64,000 nucleotides of DNA from Gephyromycinifex aptenodytis (GTDB lineage Bacteria > Actinomycetota > Actinomycetes > Actinomycetales > Dermatophilaceae): NCBI RefSeq assembly GCF_012277275.1, contig NZ_CP051155.1, positions 2,914,001 to 2,978,000 of the forward strand, written 5' to 3'. This document shows positions 6,820 to 16,420 of the stretch, one piece after another. Position numbers and translations under genes: made by a program. How positions within the stretch are numbered: the stretch's first letter is position 1; every line of letters begins with the position of its first letter. The notes under the pieces are model-generated. The model saw only the letters and a list, made by a program, of their open reading frames with translations. It did no database searches and had not been told where the DNA came from.

Positions 6820-7817
6820 GGGACGGCACGTCGACCGGCCCGCAAGGGCGTGGATGCGTCCTCGGGTCCGCTCTGGCGATCACCATATTCCTCGGCGCGT
6901 GCGCCGCGTCCCCCTCCTCCGACGGCCCACCGGCGAGTCCGGCGGCGTCGGCGGATGCCGGCTCGGCCGATTCGTTCTACCCCTTCGCTGGGCTAGCCGA
7001 CCTCAGCACGGACCAGCAGAAGATGATCTTCGACGCCAAACAGTCGGCGATCGCGGCATGCATGAAGTCGCGCGGGTTCGAGTATCTGCCCGAGCCGTAC
7101 CGCGCACCCGATGGTGAGAAAAACCCCTGGGGCGATGTCGCATATGCGCGCGAGCGCGGATATGGCCTGAACTACTCGGGTGAGCCCGACCAGGGCGCGT
7201 CAACTACGACAGAGGATCCCCCGCGCAATGACATCAGCCGTCTTCCTCCTGCCACACGCACCGCATGGCAGGCGGCTCTGAACGGGGCTTCCGTTGCTGA
7301 TCCGAATGCCATCGGAAAAGACCCTGATCTGGTTGAGATAAAAACGGCTGATGGGGCGAGTTACTTCAGCCGCAGCGCCTGCCGTACCTACGGGGACGAG
7401 CAGGTTCAAGGAGATGAGACGCAGTGGATGACTGCGGAGAAGCGCGTCGAGGATCTCGCAAACGAGGTTGTAAGCGCCGTCGATGCGGATCCTCGCATCG
7501 CTGCGAAGAAAAGGGACTGGGCGGAATGCATGGCCGCACGGGGCTACCAGGTCACTGAGCCAGAAACAGCGCCAGAAGTCATCATGGACAAGGTGCATTC
7601 GGGGCAGATCGCCCAGCCCGAGGCGCGAAAGCAGGAGATCGCCATGGCCACGGCAGATGCCGAATGCGTCAACTCCGTCGGGGCGCTAGAGGTGCGACGC
7701 CAGGTCACGGCCGAGCAGGCGAAGGCCGTGACGGAAGCCCACGAGAACGACATCATGGCGTTCGTCGAACTACGGAAGAAGGCGGTGGATAGGGCGACCG
7801 CCCTGGCGCGACAGTGA
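6816..7817 (+). CDS. Secreted lipoprotein with repeated CMxxRG[FY] motif
   Basis: 333 residues. A signal sequence with a lipobox (FLGAC, C29) predicts lipid anchoring on the outer face of the membrane. The mature protein has two similar cysteine segments, ACMKSRGFEYLPEP and ECMAARGYQVTEPE, plus a third cysteine near the C-terminus (DAECVNSVG). I know lipoproteins of this general shape from other actinobacteria, but no function is established that I can name. It is coupled to the micropeptide (ATGA overlap) and to the adaptor (GTGA overlap), so a role in substrate capture or sensing for the exporter is likely. Base composition dips around 7200–7460 relative to its neighbours. Confidence 0.82.
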   Translation: MRDGTSTGPQGRGCVLGSALAITIFLGACAASPSSDGPPASPAASADAGSADSFYPFAGLADLSTDQQKMIFDAKQSAIAACMKSRGFEYLPEPYRAPDGEKNPWGDVAYARERGYGLNYSGEPDQGASTTTEDPPRNDISRLPPATRTAWQAALNGASVADPNAIGKDPDLVEIKTADGASYFSRSACRTYGDEQVQGDETQWMTAEKRVEDLANEVVSAVDADPRIAAKKRDWAECMAARGYQVTEPETAPEVIMDKVHSGQIAQPEARKQEIAMATADAECVNSVGALEVRRQVTAEQAKAVTEAHENDIMAFVELRKKAVDRATALARQ

Positions 7818-9427
7818 ACGACGACACCACCCCCATCCCCGAGGCGCCCGGCGCCACTGCCGCCCCGTCGTCAGGCGACAACGAGGAGTCCGTCCTCGAA
7901 CCCGGCTGGCGCCGCGCGCTTCGCCGCGTCGACTCCCGGTGGGCAATCGGGGCGCTTCTCCTCGTGCTCGTCCTCGCGAGCACGGTGCTCATCCCGTTGC
8001 TCACCACGACGAGCAAGGCCGTGCGGGAGGCCTCCTCCGCGCCTCCGGCGACGACCCTCACCGAGCCTGTGGAGAAACGCACCCTTTCGGCCCAGGTCGT
8101 CACCCGCGGCAGTGTCGTCACCCACGACGAGGTCGGCATCACCTGCACCCCCGCCGCCCCAGCCACGGGAGGCGCTGGCGGCGCCACCGTCTTCACCCGT
8201 ACCCCCACCATGGGAGATCGCATCGGCGACGGCGCCGTCGTCGCCGCCGTCAACGGCCGCCCCGTCATCGCCATGACCGGCGCCGTCGCTGCCTTCCGTG
8301 ACCTCGTGCCCGGCGCTACCGGTACCGACGTGCGTCAACTCCAAGCCGCCCTCATCCGCATCGGCCACCGCATCACCGACCGCAGCGGCACCTACGGCCC
8401 CAGCACCCAACGCGCAGTCGACAAGGTCTACGCCAAGGCCGGCTTCACGCCCTTCGGGCCCACCGACGAAGAACGCACCCGACTCCGTGCCGCCCAAGAC
8501 GACGTCCGTTCCGCCGACACTGAGGTCAACCGCGCTCGCGCCGCCCTGTCCGCCGCGAAGGCCGGGCCCTCCCGCGAAGAAGTGCTCCGCGCCCGCATTG
8601 CCGCCGCCGACGCCGCGAAGGCCCTCGCCGAGGGCCCCAAAACCGGACCCCAACACGACCTCCTCGCCCTCCAACTCGCCCAGGCACGCGAGCACGTCGC
8701 CGCCCTTCGCCGAGCCCCCGACACCCGTAATGAACGCGCCGCCCTCACCGCAGCCACCACCCGCCGCGCCGAGGCCGCGGCCGAACGCGACCGCATCGCC
8801 GCCGGGGTCGGCACCCACGTGCCCTACTGCGAAATCGTGTTCGTGCCGAGCCTGCCCGCCACCGTCGTCGCCGCCCACTCCACCCCCGACGGATCCGCTG
8901 CCGCTGCAGGCGCCGCCGCCGCCGGAGGCGACACCCCCCAGGAGGGCGTCCAGGCCGCTGGCGGCGCAGGCGCAGGCTGGGCCACCCTCGCCCCCGGCAC
9001 CCTCACCATCGAGGCCGGAGTCTCCGCGCAAGACGCCAAGCTGCTCCACCGTGGCGACGCCGTGAAGTTCGCCGACGACGGCGGCGGAACGAGCGGTGTC
9101 GGCACCATCACCGCGATCCGCGCCACAGGCGCCGACACCGTCCTCGACATCACCCCCGCCCGTCCCTTGCCCGCCGATCGCCGCGGCAGCGACCTGCGCG
9201 TCACCGTCGCCACCTCCACCACCAAAGGCGCCGTGCTCGTCGTACCCACCGCCGCCGTCAAGGGACGCGCCGACGGAGGGGCCCGCGTCACCGTCCTCGA
9301 CGCAGGCGGCGAACGCCGCGACGTCCCCGTCGACGCAGGCCTCAGCGCCGACGGATTCGTCGAGATCACCCCCACCGACCCCGCACACCCCCTCACCGTC
9401 GGAGACCGCGTCGTGGTGTCCCAATGA
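7814..9427 (+). CDS. Peptidoglycan-binding, HlyD-like efflux adaptor
   Basis: 537 residues. The N-terminus is cytoplasmic (about 1–43), then comes one transmembrane helix (about 44–64). A peptidoglycan-binding type 1 domain follows, with VPGATGTDVRQLQAAL and GTYGPSTQRAV. Next are an alanine/arginine-rich helical coiled-coil hairpin (about 220–330) and beta-rich membrane-fusion-like segments to the end. This is the adaptor arrangement of MacA/HlyD proteins adapted to a Gram-positive wall, coupling an ABC exporter to the cell envelope. GTG start overlaps the lipoprotein stop, and its own stop overlaps the ATPase ATG (9424–9427), so the operon is tightly coupled. Confidence 0.85.
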   Translation: MNDDTTPIPEAPGATAAPSSGDNEESVLEPGWRRALRRVDSRWAIGALLLVLVLASTVLIPLLTTTSKAVREASSAPPATTLTEPVEKRTLSAQVVTRGSVVTHDEVGITCTPAAPATGGAGGATVFTRTPTMGDRIGDGAVVAAVNGRPVIAMTGAVAAFRDLVPGATGTDVRQLQAALIRIGHRITDRSGTYGPSTQRAVDKVYAKAGFTPFGPTDEERTRLRAAQDDVRSADTEVNRARAALSAAKAGPSREEVLRARIAAADAAKALAEGPKTGPQHDLLALQLAQAREHVAALRRAPDTRNERAALTAATTRRAEAAAERDRIAAGVGTHVPYCEIVFVPSLPATVVAAHSTPDGSAAAAGAAAAGGDTPQEGVQAAGGAGAGWATLAPGTLTIEAGVSAQDAKLLHRGDAVKFADDGGGTSGVGTITAIRATGADTVLDITPARPLPADRRGSDLRVTVATSTTKGAVLVVPTAAVKGRADGGARVTVLDAGGERRDVPVDAGLSADGFVEITPTDPAHPLTVGDRVVVSQ

Positions 9428-10113
9428 CGATCGAGACCCTCACCGCGGGCGAAGCGCCCGTCATCGCGCTCGACGGCGTCACCCGCTCCTTCGGCGAGGT
9501 CGACGTGCTCTCACCCGTCGACCTCGCCGTGCCCGTCGGGGACTACCTCGCGATCTGCGGGGCCAGCGGCTCAGGCAAATCCACGATGCTCAACCTCCTC
9601 GGGCTTCTCGACCGCCCCACGAGCGGCCACGTGATCGTCCACGGCACCTGCGTCGACGACCTGCCCGACCACCGACGCGCAGGCCTGCGCGGTGCCACCA
9701 TCGGCTTCGTGTTCCAGGCTTTCCACCTGCTGAACGACAAGAGCGCCACCGCCAACGTCGAACTCGGCATGCTCTACCGCGGCCTGCCCCGCGCCGAACG
9801 CGCCGAACGCGCCCGTGCCGCCCTCAAGCGCGTCGGCCTCAGCCACCGTCTCGACGCGTCACCCGCCACCATGTCCGGCGGCGAACGCCAACGCGTCGCC
9901 ATCGCCCGCGCCCTCGCCGCCGACGTCGACGTGCTCCTCGCCGACGAACCCACAGGCAACCTCGACTCCGCCACCGGCGAGAGCATCCTCGAACTTTTCG
10001 ACGAGCTCCACGGCGACGGACTCACCCTCATCGTCGTCACCCACAGCGACGACGTCGCCGCCCGAGCCGGACGCGTCGCCGTCATGGCTGACGGCGTCCT
10101 CACGGTGGCGTGA
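9424..10113 (+). CDS. MacB/LolD-type ABC transporter ATP-binding protein
   Basis: A 229-residue ATPase with Walker A GASGSGKS (46–53), signature MSGGERQRVAIARALA and Walker B VLLADEPTGNLD. The EPTGNLDSATGE stretch is characteristic of the MacB/LolD/FtsE group that works with FtsX-type permeases. It overlaps both neighbours by 4 nt. Together with the adaptor and permease it should power export, or mechanical extrusion, of a peptide or lipophilic compound across the membrane. Confidence 0.93.
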   Translation: MTIETLTAGEAPVIALDGVTRSFGEVDVLSPVDLAVPVGDYLAICGASGSGKSTMLNLLGLLDRPTSGHVIVHGTCVDDLPDHRRAGLRGATIGFVFQAFHLLNDKSATANVELGMLYRGLPRAERAERARAALKRVGLSHRLDASPATMSGGERQRVAIARALAADVDVLLADEPTGNLDSATGESILELFDELHGDGLTLIVVTHSDDVAARAGRVAVMADGVLTVA

Positions 10114-11396
10114 TGCGGCACCCCGTCCTGCCGACCCTGCGGCGCCCACCCCCCGACGCTTCCCGCGCCGGTGCGACCGCCACGGGATCCGGCCACGTCG
10201 CCTTCGCCGACATCCTCCGCGACGTCACCGACGACCTCCTCGCCCGCCCCGGGCGCACCCTGCTCACCGCCCTTGGCACCTTGGTCGGCATCGCCGTGCT
10301 CGTCGCCGCCCTCGGTCTGGCCACCAGCCTCGAATCGAGCATCACCCGCCGCTTTGACGCGATCGCGCCCCGCGAGGTCACCATCACGCCCAAACTGGCG
10401 CCGGGCCGCCCCCAGACCGATGCCACGGGCGTGCTCCCCTTCGACGCGCCCGCGCGCCTCACCCGCATCGAGGGCGTCGACGCCGCCGCGAACCTTAGCG
10501 AACTCACCCCCGAACGCCCCGTGCAGGGCAGCCCCGTGCATGACCCCACCCGCGCCCGCGTCGACACCTTGCGCATCATCGCAGCCTCACCCAGCGTCTT
10601 CGACACCCTCGGCGCCCACCTCACCGGCGCCCCGTTCACCGAGTTCCACGACCGCCGCGGCGAGGCGGTCGCCGTCCTCGGCCGCGAGGCCGCCCGCCGC
10701 CTCGGCATCACCGACACCCGCGGCCGACCCGTCGTCATCGCTGACGGCCTGCCCCTCGTCGTCGTCGGCATCATCGACTCCACCGAACGCAAGAGCTCCG
10801 TCCTCGGCAGCATCGTCGTGCCCGACGGCTTCGCCCGCGCCCGGTTTCACCTCGACGGGCCCACCCAGGTCGTCGCCCTCACCCGCCCAGGCGCCGCCGA
10901 CGCCGTCGCCGCCCAGGCACCTCTCGCGCTGCGACCCGGCAACCCCGGCATCATCCAGACCTCCGTCCCGCCCACCGCGACCACCACCCGCGACGCCGTA
11001 TCCTCCGACACCCGCGGGCTGCTCCTGGCCCTCGCCGGGGTCTCCCTCGTGATCGGCGGCGTCGGCATCGCTAACGTCACCCTTGTCGCCGTGCTCCAAC
11101 GCACCACCGAGATCGGCCTGCGCCGGGCCATCGGCGCCCGGCGCCGCGACATCCTCACCCACTTCCTCACCACCAGCACGATCATCGGCGCCCTCGGCGC
11201 AACGCTCGGCACTTGCGCTGGCGCCTGGATCACCGTCCTCGCCGCCCTCGTCCAAGGCTGGCCACCCACCCTCGACCGGTGGGTCCTGGTCGCCGGGCCG
11301 ATCATCGGCACCCTCATCGGGCTGCTCGCCGGGCTCTACCCCTCCTGGCGCGCCGCGACCATCGAACCCATTGACGCCCTCCGCGGCGGGGCCTGA
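10110..11396 (+). CDS. MacB/FtsX-type ABC transporter permease
   Basis: 428 residues. An N-terminal transmembrane helix (about 45–65) is followed by a large extracytoplasmic MacB-like domain (about 70–290) and three C-terminal helices that make the FtsX domain. The segment [21 protein letters not shown] is the typical coupling motif of this family, and the protein ends with PIDALRGG. It has a GTG at 10110 or an ATG at 10113. It completes the adaptor–ATPase–permease exporter of this module. purH and its riboswitch follow immediately. Confidence 0.92.
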   Translation: MMRHPVLPTLRRPPPDASRAGATATGSGHVAFADILRDVTDDLLARPGRTLLTALGTLVGIAVLVAALGLATSLESSITRRFDAIAPREVTITPKLAPGRPQTDATGVLPFDAPARLTRIEGVDAAANLSELTPERPVQGSPVHDPTRARVDTLRIIAASPSVFDTLGAHLTGAPFTEFHDRRGEAVAVLGREAARRLGITDTRGRPVVIADGLPLVVVGIIDSTERKSSVLGSIVVPDGFARARFHLDGPTQVVALTRPGAADAVAAQAPLALRPGNPGIIQTSVPPTATTTRDAVSSDTRGLLLALAGVSLVIGGVGIANVTLVAVLQRTTEIGLRRAIGARRRDILTHFLTTSTIIGALGATLGTCAGAWITVLAALVQGWPPTLDRWVLVAGPIIGTLIGLLAGLYPSWRAATIEPIDALRGGA

Positions 11397-11452
11397 GGCG
11401 GCCGACCTCCGGGGGCGGGGGCCGGCGGCGACCCCGCGCGCACGCACGACGA

Positions 11453-11458
11453 TAGGCT
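11453..11458 (+). promoter_or_regulatory. Candidate −10 (TAGGCT) of purH
   Basis: TAGGCT ends 8 nt before the first conserved base of the ZTP aptamer, so transcription would start with the riboswitch at the very 5' end of the mRNA. Confidence 0.5.
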
Positions 11459-11466
11459 GGCCCCAC

Positions 11467-11533
11467 ACGACTGGCGCGGGTGGTCAACCACCGGGGAGTG
11501 ACACGTGCGGCATCGCCCGCCTGGGTGCCGCAC
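11467..11533 (+). ncRNA. ZTP riboswitch (pfl motif)
   Basis: The region has the conserved core of the ZTP/ZMP-sensing aptamer: GACTGGCG, a small hairpin (GGTGG-TCAA-CCACC, 11479–11492), then CCGGGGAGTG. A second stem (GTGCGGCA 11505–11512 with TGCCGCAC 11526–11533) has a loop holding the signature CCGCCTGGG. It sits directly before purH, a known target. ZMP is the substrate of PurH and builds up when 10-formyl-THF is limiting, so binding should switch purH on. No clear terminator hairpin follows; control may act on the ribosome-binding site at 11552–11557. Confidence 0.88.
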
Positions 11534-11562
11534 CGATCTGGACAACTTGCCGAGGAGCAGCC

Positions 11563-13188
11563 ATGCCCGAGCCCACCCCCAAGCCCGCCACGGACGAGAC
11601 CCGTCGTCCCGTACGGCGCGCTCTGATCTCTGTGTATGACAAGACAGGGCTAGAAGATCTGGTTCGCGGTCTGCATGAAGCGGGCGTCGAACTCGTCTCC
11701 ACGGGCGGATCGGCCGCCGCGATCGAGAAGCTCGACCTGCCGGTGACGCGCGTCGAAGACCTCACCGGGTTCCCCGAGTGCCTTGAGGGCCGCGTCAAGA
11801 CCCTCCACCCCCGCGTCCACGCCGGTATCCTCGCCGACACGCGCAAACCCGAGCACCTGCGCCAACTCGAGGAGCTCGAGGTTGCGCCGTTCGAGCTCGT
11901 CGCCGTCAATCTCTACCCCTTCCGCCAGACCGTCGCCTCCGGTGCCACCCCCGACGAGTGCGTCGAACAGATCGACATCGGCGGCCCCTCCATGGTGCGC
12001 GCCGCCGCTAAGAACCACCCCAGCGTGGCCGTGCTCACCAGCCCCGCGCAGTACGAGGCAGCCCTGGAAGCCGTGCGAGCGGGCGGCTTCACGTTGGCGG
12101 TGCGTAAGCAATTGGCTGCGCAGGCGTTCGCGCACACCGCCGCCTACGACGTGACGGTGGCCTCGTGGATGGGCGGGTCCTACACCGGGCAGGGATCCTT
12201 CGGCACGTTCTACGGGCAGGCTTTCGACAAGCTCGCTGACCTGCGCTACGGCGAGAACCCGCACCAGAGCGCAGCCGTCTACGCAGCCCTGGACGGCAGC
12301 AGCGGCATCGCGCAGGCGAAGCAGCTGCACGGAAAGGCGATGAGCTACAACAACTACCAGGACGCCGACGCCGCCTACCGGGCCGCCTACGACCACGGGC
12401 AGGGCCCGACGTGCGCGATCATCAAGCACGCCAACCCGTGCGGCATCGCGGTAGGCCAGGACATCGCGCAGGCACACGCCAAAGCCCACGACTGCGACCC
12501 GCTGTCAGCGTTCGGCGGTGTGATCGCGACGAACACTGAGGTCAGCGAAGAGATGGCGCGCACCGTCGCCGACATCTTCACCGAGGTGATCATCGCGCCC
12601 TCCTTTGCACCCGCAGCCTTGGAGATCCTCACCGCGAAGAAGAACATCCGGTTGCTCACCTGCCCGGCACCCTCGCCTGCGGGCGTGGAGACCCGCCCGA
12701 TCAGTGGGGGGCTGCTCGTGCAGGAGGTCGACCGGATCGATGCTGTGGTCCCCGAAAGCGCCGAAGACGCGCCGACCGCCGGACACGGCGACGACCCCAG
12801 CCGGTGGACCCTCGTCGCTGGTGAACCGGCAGACGAGGCCACCTTGGCCGATCTGCAGTTCGCGTGGCGGGCTGTGCGCGCCACCAAATCGAACGCGATC
12901 CTGCTGGCGCGCGACCAGGCCTCGGTCGGCGTCGGTATGGGCCAGGTGAACCGGGTCGACTCCTGCAAGCTCGCGGTAGAACGCGCCGGGCAAGAACGTG
13001 CCCGTGGCGCCGTGGCCAGCTCGGATGCGTTCTTCCCGTTCAGCGACGGGCCGGGCGTCCTCATCGAGGCGGGGGTGCGCGCCATCGTTGCCCCCGGCGG
13101 GTCGATCCGTGACGAGGAGACCATCGAGCTGTGCACGCAGCACGCAGTCACCTTGTACTTCACCGGGACACGGCACTTTGCGCACTGA
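11563..13188 (+). CDS. purH: Bifunctional AICAR formyltransferase / IMP cyclohydrolase
   Basis: 541 residues, catalysing the last two steps of IMP synthesis. The N-terminal MGS-like cyclohydrolase domain (about 18–160) contains [10 protein letters not shown] and [15 protein letters not shown]. The C-terminal transformylase domain contains LRYGENPHQ and KHANPCG, with the catalytic histidine near residue 289. The ATG at 11563 has a GAGGAG ribosome-binding site. Longer in-frame sequence upstream overlaps the riboswitch and the permease and is not coding. Expression is likely controlled by the ZTP riboswitch. The stop overlaps the TTG start of the following transporter. Confidence 0.96.
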   Translation: MPEPTPKPATDETRRPVRRALISVYDKTGLEDLVRGLHEAGVELVSTGGSAAAIEKLDLPVTRVEDLTGFPECLEGRVKTLHPRVHAGILADTRKPEHLRQLEELEVAPFELVAVNLYPFRQTVASGATPDECVEQIDIGGPSMVRAAAKNHPSVAVLTSPAQYEAALEAVRAGGFTLAVRKQLAAQAFAHTAAYDVTVASWMGGSYTGQGSFGTFYGQAFDKLADLRYGENPHQSAAVYAALDGSSGIAQAKQLHGKAMSYNNYQDADAAYRAAYDHGQGPTCAIIKHANPCGIAVGQDIAQAHAKAHDCDPLSAFGGVIATNTEVSEEMARTVADIFTEVIIAPSFAPAALEILTAKKNIRLLTCPAPSPAGVETRPISGGLLVQEVDRIDAVVPESAEDAPTAGHGDDPSRWTLVAGEPADEATLADLQFAWRAVRATKSNAILLARDQASVGVGMGQVNRVDSCKLAVERAGQERARGAVASSDAFFPFSDGPGVLIEAGVRAIVAPGGSIRDEETIELCTQHAVTLYFTGTRHFAH

Positions 13189-14161
13189 ACCACGCACCGC
13201 CAAGGCCGCCGCCGCGCTGAGCGTGGCGGCGGCCTTCGGTGTGGGCGTAGCCTCCTCGATCCAGGCCCGGGCGAACGGCACCTTGAGCACGGCGTTCGGC
13301 TCCGCGCTCGATGCAGCGCTGTGGTCGTTCATCAGCGGCTGGACGCTGTTGACGATCGGTCTGCTATGGCGCCGCTCCCGCACGGGGCTCGTCTCGGCCT
13401 ACGGGGCTTACCGGGCGCATCACCTGCAGTGGTGGCAGTTCCTCGGCGGGCTGGGCGGCGGACTTTTCGTCGCGACCCAGACGTGGGTAGTGCCGCAGGT
13501 CGGGGTGGCGTTGTTCACGATCTCGCTGGTGGGTGGGCAGACGGCGAACGCGTTGCTCGTCGACAAAATCGGGTTGGGGCCGGGCGGGCGTTCGGCGGTC
13601 ACTCCGGCGCGGGTGTTGGCGGCGCTCGGCACGTTCATCGGGGTGACGGTGGCGGTGCTGGCTCGGGGGCAGGGCAACGCGGCTCCTCCGGTGCTGCCGG
13701 TGCTGCTGGCTGTCGTGGCCGGTGCGGGCCTGGCGGTGCAGGCTGCGGTGAACGGGCGGGTGAACCGGCATTCGGGCAGTGTCATGGCGACCGCGTGGAT
13801 CAACTTCACCTGGGGGCTGGTGTTCGTCGGTAGTTGGGCAGCCACCCAGCTGGTGGGCGGCGCCCTGCAGCTGCCACTTACCTGGCAGGCGCCGTGGTGG
13901 GCGTTCTTCGGCGGCGTGCTCGGGATCCTGTTCGTCGCCGTGAGCGCCGTCGTCGTGCACACCTTAGGGGTGTTGCTCACCACGCTGTTCACGCTCGCGG
14001 GCCAGCTGATGTCGGCGGTTGTGCTCGATGCGCTGACCCCCGGCGGCGCGCATCATGTCAGTGCCCAGCTCGTTCTTGGCGTCATCATCACCTTGGTCTC
14101 GGCAGCATCTGCCGGGATCGCCGCTCAGCGCGCCAAACGCCGACTCGCCGAAACCGCCTAA
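13178..14161 (+). CDS. DMT-superfamily transporter (YdcZ/DUF606-like)
   Basis: 327 residues of mostly hydrophobic helices arranged as two homologous halves, each starting with a segment like [18 protein letters not shown] and [20 protein letters not shown]. That internal duplication is typical of the YdcZ/DUF606 branch of the drug/metabolite transporter superfamily. About ten transmembrane helices are expected. A TTG at 13178 inside the end of purH is the best fit; a GTG at 13222 is an alternative. The substrate is unknown. Overlap with purH suggests co-transcription. Confidence 0.8.
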   Translation: MRTEPRTAKAAAALSVAAAFGVGVASSIQARANGTLSTAFGSALDAALWSFISGWTLLTIGLLWRRSRTGLVSAYGAYRAHHLQWWQFLGGLGGGLFVATQTWVVPQVGVALFTISLVGGQTANALLVDKIGLGPGGRSAVTPARVLAALGTFIGVTVAVLARGQGNAAPPVLPVLLAVVAGAGLAVQAAVNGRVNRHSGSVMATAWINFTWGLVFVGSWAATQLVGGALQLPLTWQAPWWAFFGGVLGILFVAVSAVVVHTLGVLLTTLFTLAGQLMSAVVLDALTPGGAHHVSAQLVLGVIITLVSAASAGIAAQRAKRRLAETA

Positions 14162-14165
14162 CCTC

Positions 14166-14283
14166 CCGCGAGCCGTCAATCGAAAGTGACGGCTCGCCGT
14201 GTAACCCCCGCGAGCCGTCAACCGAAAGTGACGGCTCGCCGATGAACCCCCGCGAGCCGTCGGTCGAAAGTGACGGCTCGCGG
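14166..14283. repeat. Three tandem 42-bp hairpin repeats
   Basis: Three copies of a 42-bp unit starting at 14168, 14210 and 14252. Each forms an 11-bp (third copy 10-bp) stem, GCGAGCCGTCA with TGACGGCTCGC, around a CGAAAG-containing loop, separated by about 12 bp of related linker. The array lies between the convergent transporter and lipoprotein genes. It could be a reinforced bidirectional terminator, a REP-like element or a protein-binding array. There are no unique spacers, so it is not CRISPR. Confidence 0.85.
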
Positions 14284-14289
14284 AGGGGG

Positions 14290-15117
14290 TCAGGGGGGCG
14301 CGGGTGGGATCGCTGCGTTGAGGGCGGCGCCGAGCGCTGTCACGTCGGCGTCCTGCCCCACCCCGTAGGAAGTGAAGAACAGCACGGCCGAGCCGCGTCG
14401 TACCAGGGCGACATTCTGTATGACCTGCGTGTTCGTGGGTGTGCTCGGGCCAGGTACCGCCACCGGCACTCGCTGGCGCCAGGCGACGGTACCGCGTGGG
14501 GCGCCGGGGATGGTGAGCTTTTCCACGGTGAAGGTGCTGCTGCCGCCCCGGGCGTCGGTCGCGGTGTAGCTCGTGCACGTAGGCAGGGCGGTGTGCAGGC
14601 CCCCGATCACCGTTCGCGCCGTGTCGCCGGTGTAGAGGCGCACATGTTGCTCCAGGTAGGGGCCAGCGGCGTCGCGGCTCCAGTTGCGTTGTCCGGTGGC
14701 GGCCGGCGGTTGCGGTTCCAGGTCGACCCCGCAGATCGTCATCCGGTAGGCATCGAGCTGTCGCGGCTTCTGCTCGGTCCAACCGCGGGGCAGCGCCGTG
14801 GTCGGCACCAGCATGGCGGCAGCCTGTGTGGCGGCGGCAGGGGTAGAGGGTTGCCCACTCGGAGTCTGGCTGGGGGCGGTCGCGGAGGCCGACACCGATT
14901 CAGTGGCGCCGGCCGGGGCCGGGCTCGATACCGGTGCTGTCGGTGCAGGCGCGGTTGCCGGCGTCGAGGCCGGTGAGGTTGCAACGCTCGGTGTCGTCTC
15001 GGCGTTCGCCCCCGGCGGCAGCAGCCCGTTGCAGCCGCTCAGCGCAGCGGCGCACAGGGCAAGCAGGCACACCGCTGGTGTGCGTTGCTTGCCGGCCCGG
15101 CTCCGTGCGCCTGTCAT
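14290..15117 (-). CDS. Secreted lipoprotein, unknown function
   Basis: 275 residues. A lipobox (LSGC, cysteine near residue 29) predicts membrane anchoring. A low-complexity Ala/Pro/Ser/Thr linker (about 35–105) leads to a globular C-terminal domain with a few cysteines (TICGVDL, LPTCTSY), which may form a disulfide. Shape and sequence loosely recall mycobacterial extracellular sensor-type lipoproteins, but I cannot assign a family. A TATCCT hexamer lies 7 nt before the ATG without a ribosome-binding site, suggesting leaderless transcription. It is divergent from folD. Confidence 0.75.
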   Translation of the reverse strand: MTGARSRAGKQRTPAVCLLALCAAALSGCNGLLPPGANAETTPSVATSPASTPATAPAPTAPVSSPAPAGATESVSASATAPSQTPSGQPSTPAAATQAAAMLVPTTALPRGWTEQKPRQLDAYRMTICGVDLEPQPPAATGQRNWSRDAAGPYLEQHVRLYTGDTARTVIGGLHTALPTCTSYTATDARGGSSTFTVEKLTIPGAPRGTVAWRQRVPVAVPGPSTPTNTQVIQNVALVRRGSAVLFFTSYGVGQDADVTALGAALNAAIPPAPP

Positions 15118-15253
15118 TACTCGAAGGATAAGCAGACGGTGGCCAGGGTCGAATCGGGTTGCACTTCAGTGCTCGGCGACCGGTGAGTCCCCGGTAGTCC
15201 GATCTGTTGGCAGTGGTCCCTGTTCGCGGCCGCAACATGCGAAGATCGGAGCC

Positions 15254-16108
15254 GTGACTGCTATCCGGCTCGACGGCAAGGCCACTTTGGCGACGATCAA
15301 GACCGAGCTTGCGGCCCGCGTGGCCGCGCTCGCCGAGCAGGGAATCACCCCCGGCTTGGGAACAGTGCTCGTGGGGGACGACCCCGGATCGCATTGGTAT
15401 GTCGGTGCTAAGCACAAAGACTGCGCCGAGATCGGGATCACCAGCATCCGCCGCGACCTGCCCGCCACGGCCACCCAGCAGGAGGTGGAGGCCGTGATAG
15501 CCGAGTTGAACGCAGACCCGGCGTGCACTGGTTTCATCGTGCAGCAGCCGACCGGCCTGGACGAATTCGCCGTTCTGTCCGCTGTGGACCCGGCCAAGGA
15601 CGTCGACGGGCTACACCCGTACAACCTGGGCTCGCTGGTGATGAACCGCCCCGCGCCGTTGCCGTGCACGCCGGTCGGGATCATCGAATTGCTGCGCCGG
15701 TTCGAGGTGCCGATCGCCGGCGCTCATGTCGTCGTTGTCGGCCGCGGGCTGACGGTGGGTCGCCCGCTGGGGCTGATCTTGACCCGTAAGTCGGAGAACG
15801 CCACGGTCACCCTGTGCCACACCGGTACTCGCGACCTGGCCAGCCACGTTCGCGAAGCTGACATCGTGGTGGCGGCAGCCGGGGTGCCCGACATCATCAC
15901 CGCTGACATGGTCAAGCCGGGCGCGGCTGTGCTGGACGTGGGTGTGTCGCGCCGCGACGGGAAGGTCGCCGGTGACGTGGCCGCCGATGTCAGCGAGGTC
16001 GCCGGTTGGTTGACGCCCAACCCTGGCGGCGTCGGGCCGATGACGCGCGCCATGTTGTTGAGCAACGTCGTCGAGGCCGCGGAGCGTCAAGCGGCTGCGC
16101 GCGCCTGA
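15254..16108 (+). CDS. folD: Bifunctional methylene-THF dehydrogenase / methenyl-THF cyclohydrolase
   Basis: 284 residues. FolD makes 10-formyl-THF, the cofactor consumed by PurN and PurH nearby. The catalytic tyrosine and lysine are Y49 and K53 in [12 protein letters not shown]. The folate-site motif QQPTGLD and the nucleotide-binding [15 protein letters not shown] are present, and the C-terminal [16 protein letters not shown] is diagnostic. The GTG at 15254 gives the normal length. DUF3017 follows 10 bp after the stop, the usual actinobacterial arrangement. Confidence 0.96.
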   Translation: MTAIRLDGKATLATIKTELAARVAALAEQGITPGLGTVLVGDDPGSHWYVGAKHKDCAEIGITSIRRDLPATATQQEVEAVIAELNADPACTGFIVQQPTGLDEFAVLSAVDPAKDVDGLHPYNLGSLVMNRPAPLPCTPVGIIELLRRFEVPIAGAHVVVVGRGLTVGRPLGLILTRKSENATVTLCHTGTRDLASHVREADIVVAAAGVPDIITADMVKPGAAVLDVGVSRRDGKVAGDVAADVSEVAGWLTPNPGGVGPMTRAMLLSNVVEAAERQAAARA

Positions 16109-16118
16109 GAGGCGCTGC

Positions 16119-16415
16119 GTGGCGCGTGAAGTTCCGCATACTCGCGGATTGCGGCTCGGCCCGGGTTGGTGGGTGGCCTTCCTTGCTCTGCTCGCCGGGT
16201 TCGCCCTGGTCGCGGTGGCGGGCCGGATTCTCCTCGGCGGGCTCGTCATGGGCACCGGTTTCCTGGTGGCGGCACTCGTCCGGGCGTTTTTCAGCGATGC
16301 TGACGCGGCCGGTTTGTGCATCCGTAACCGCACCATCGATGTGTTGCTGTACGGGCTGTCGGCGATCGCCGTCATCGTCTCAGCGACCCTGGTCCACTTG
16401 CGCGAGTTCATCTGA
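16119..16415 (+). CDS. DUF3017 family small membrane protein
   Basis: 98 residues with about three transmembrane helices (roughly 18–38, 42–60 and 77–95). A gene of this size and topology sits between folD and mdh in many actinobacteria, where it is annotated DUF3017. GTG start. Likely co-transcribed with folD. Function unknown. Confidence 0.8.
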   Translation: MAREVPHTRGLRLGPGWWVAFLALLAGFALVAVAGRILLGGLVMGTGFLVAALVRAFFSDADAAGLCIRNRTIDVLLYGLSAIAVIVSATLVHLREFI

Positions 16416-16420
16416 TCCGA

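Noticed and set aside
7871-9424. Long minus-strand frame (517 residues, Gly/Val/Asp-rich) opposite the adaptor gene
   Set aside because: Extreme composition and no motif; it mirrors third-position GC of the real plus-strand gene with a clear PG-binding domain.
4232-11396. Phage, IS or integrative element origin for the export module
   Set aside because: No integrase, transposase, tRNA or terminal repeats can be seen at either end; only the broken purN–purH adjacency suggests insertion.
11083-11562. 160-residue N-terminal extension of PurH
   Set aside because: Overlaps the permease end and the ZTP riboswitch; Ser/Pro-rich shadow translation with no relation to PurH.
14166-14283. Possible short CRISPR array
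   Set aside because: Only three units, the interval between stems is not unique sequence, and no cas genes are near; it is a tandem hairpin repeat.
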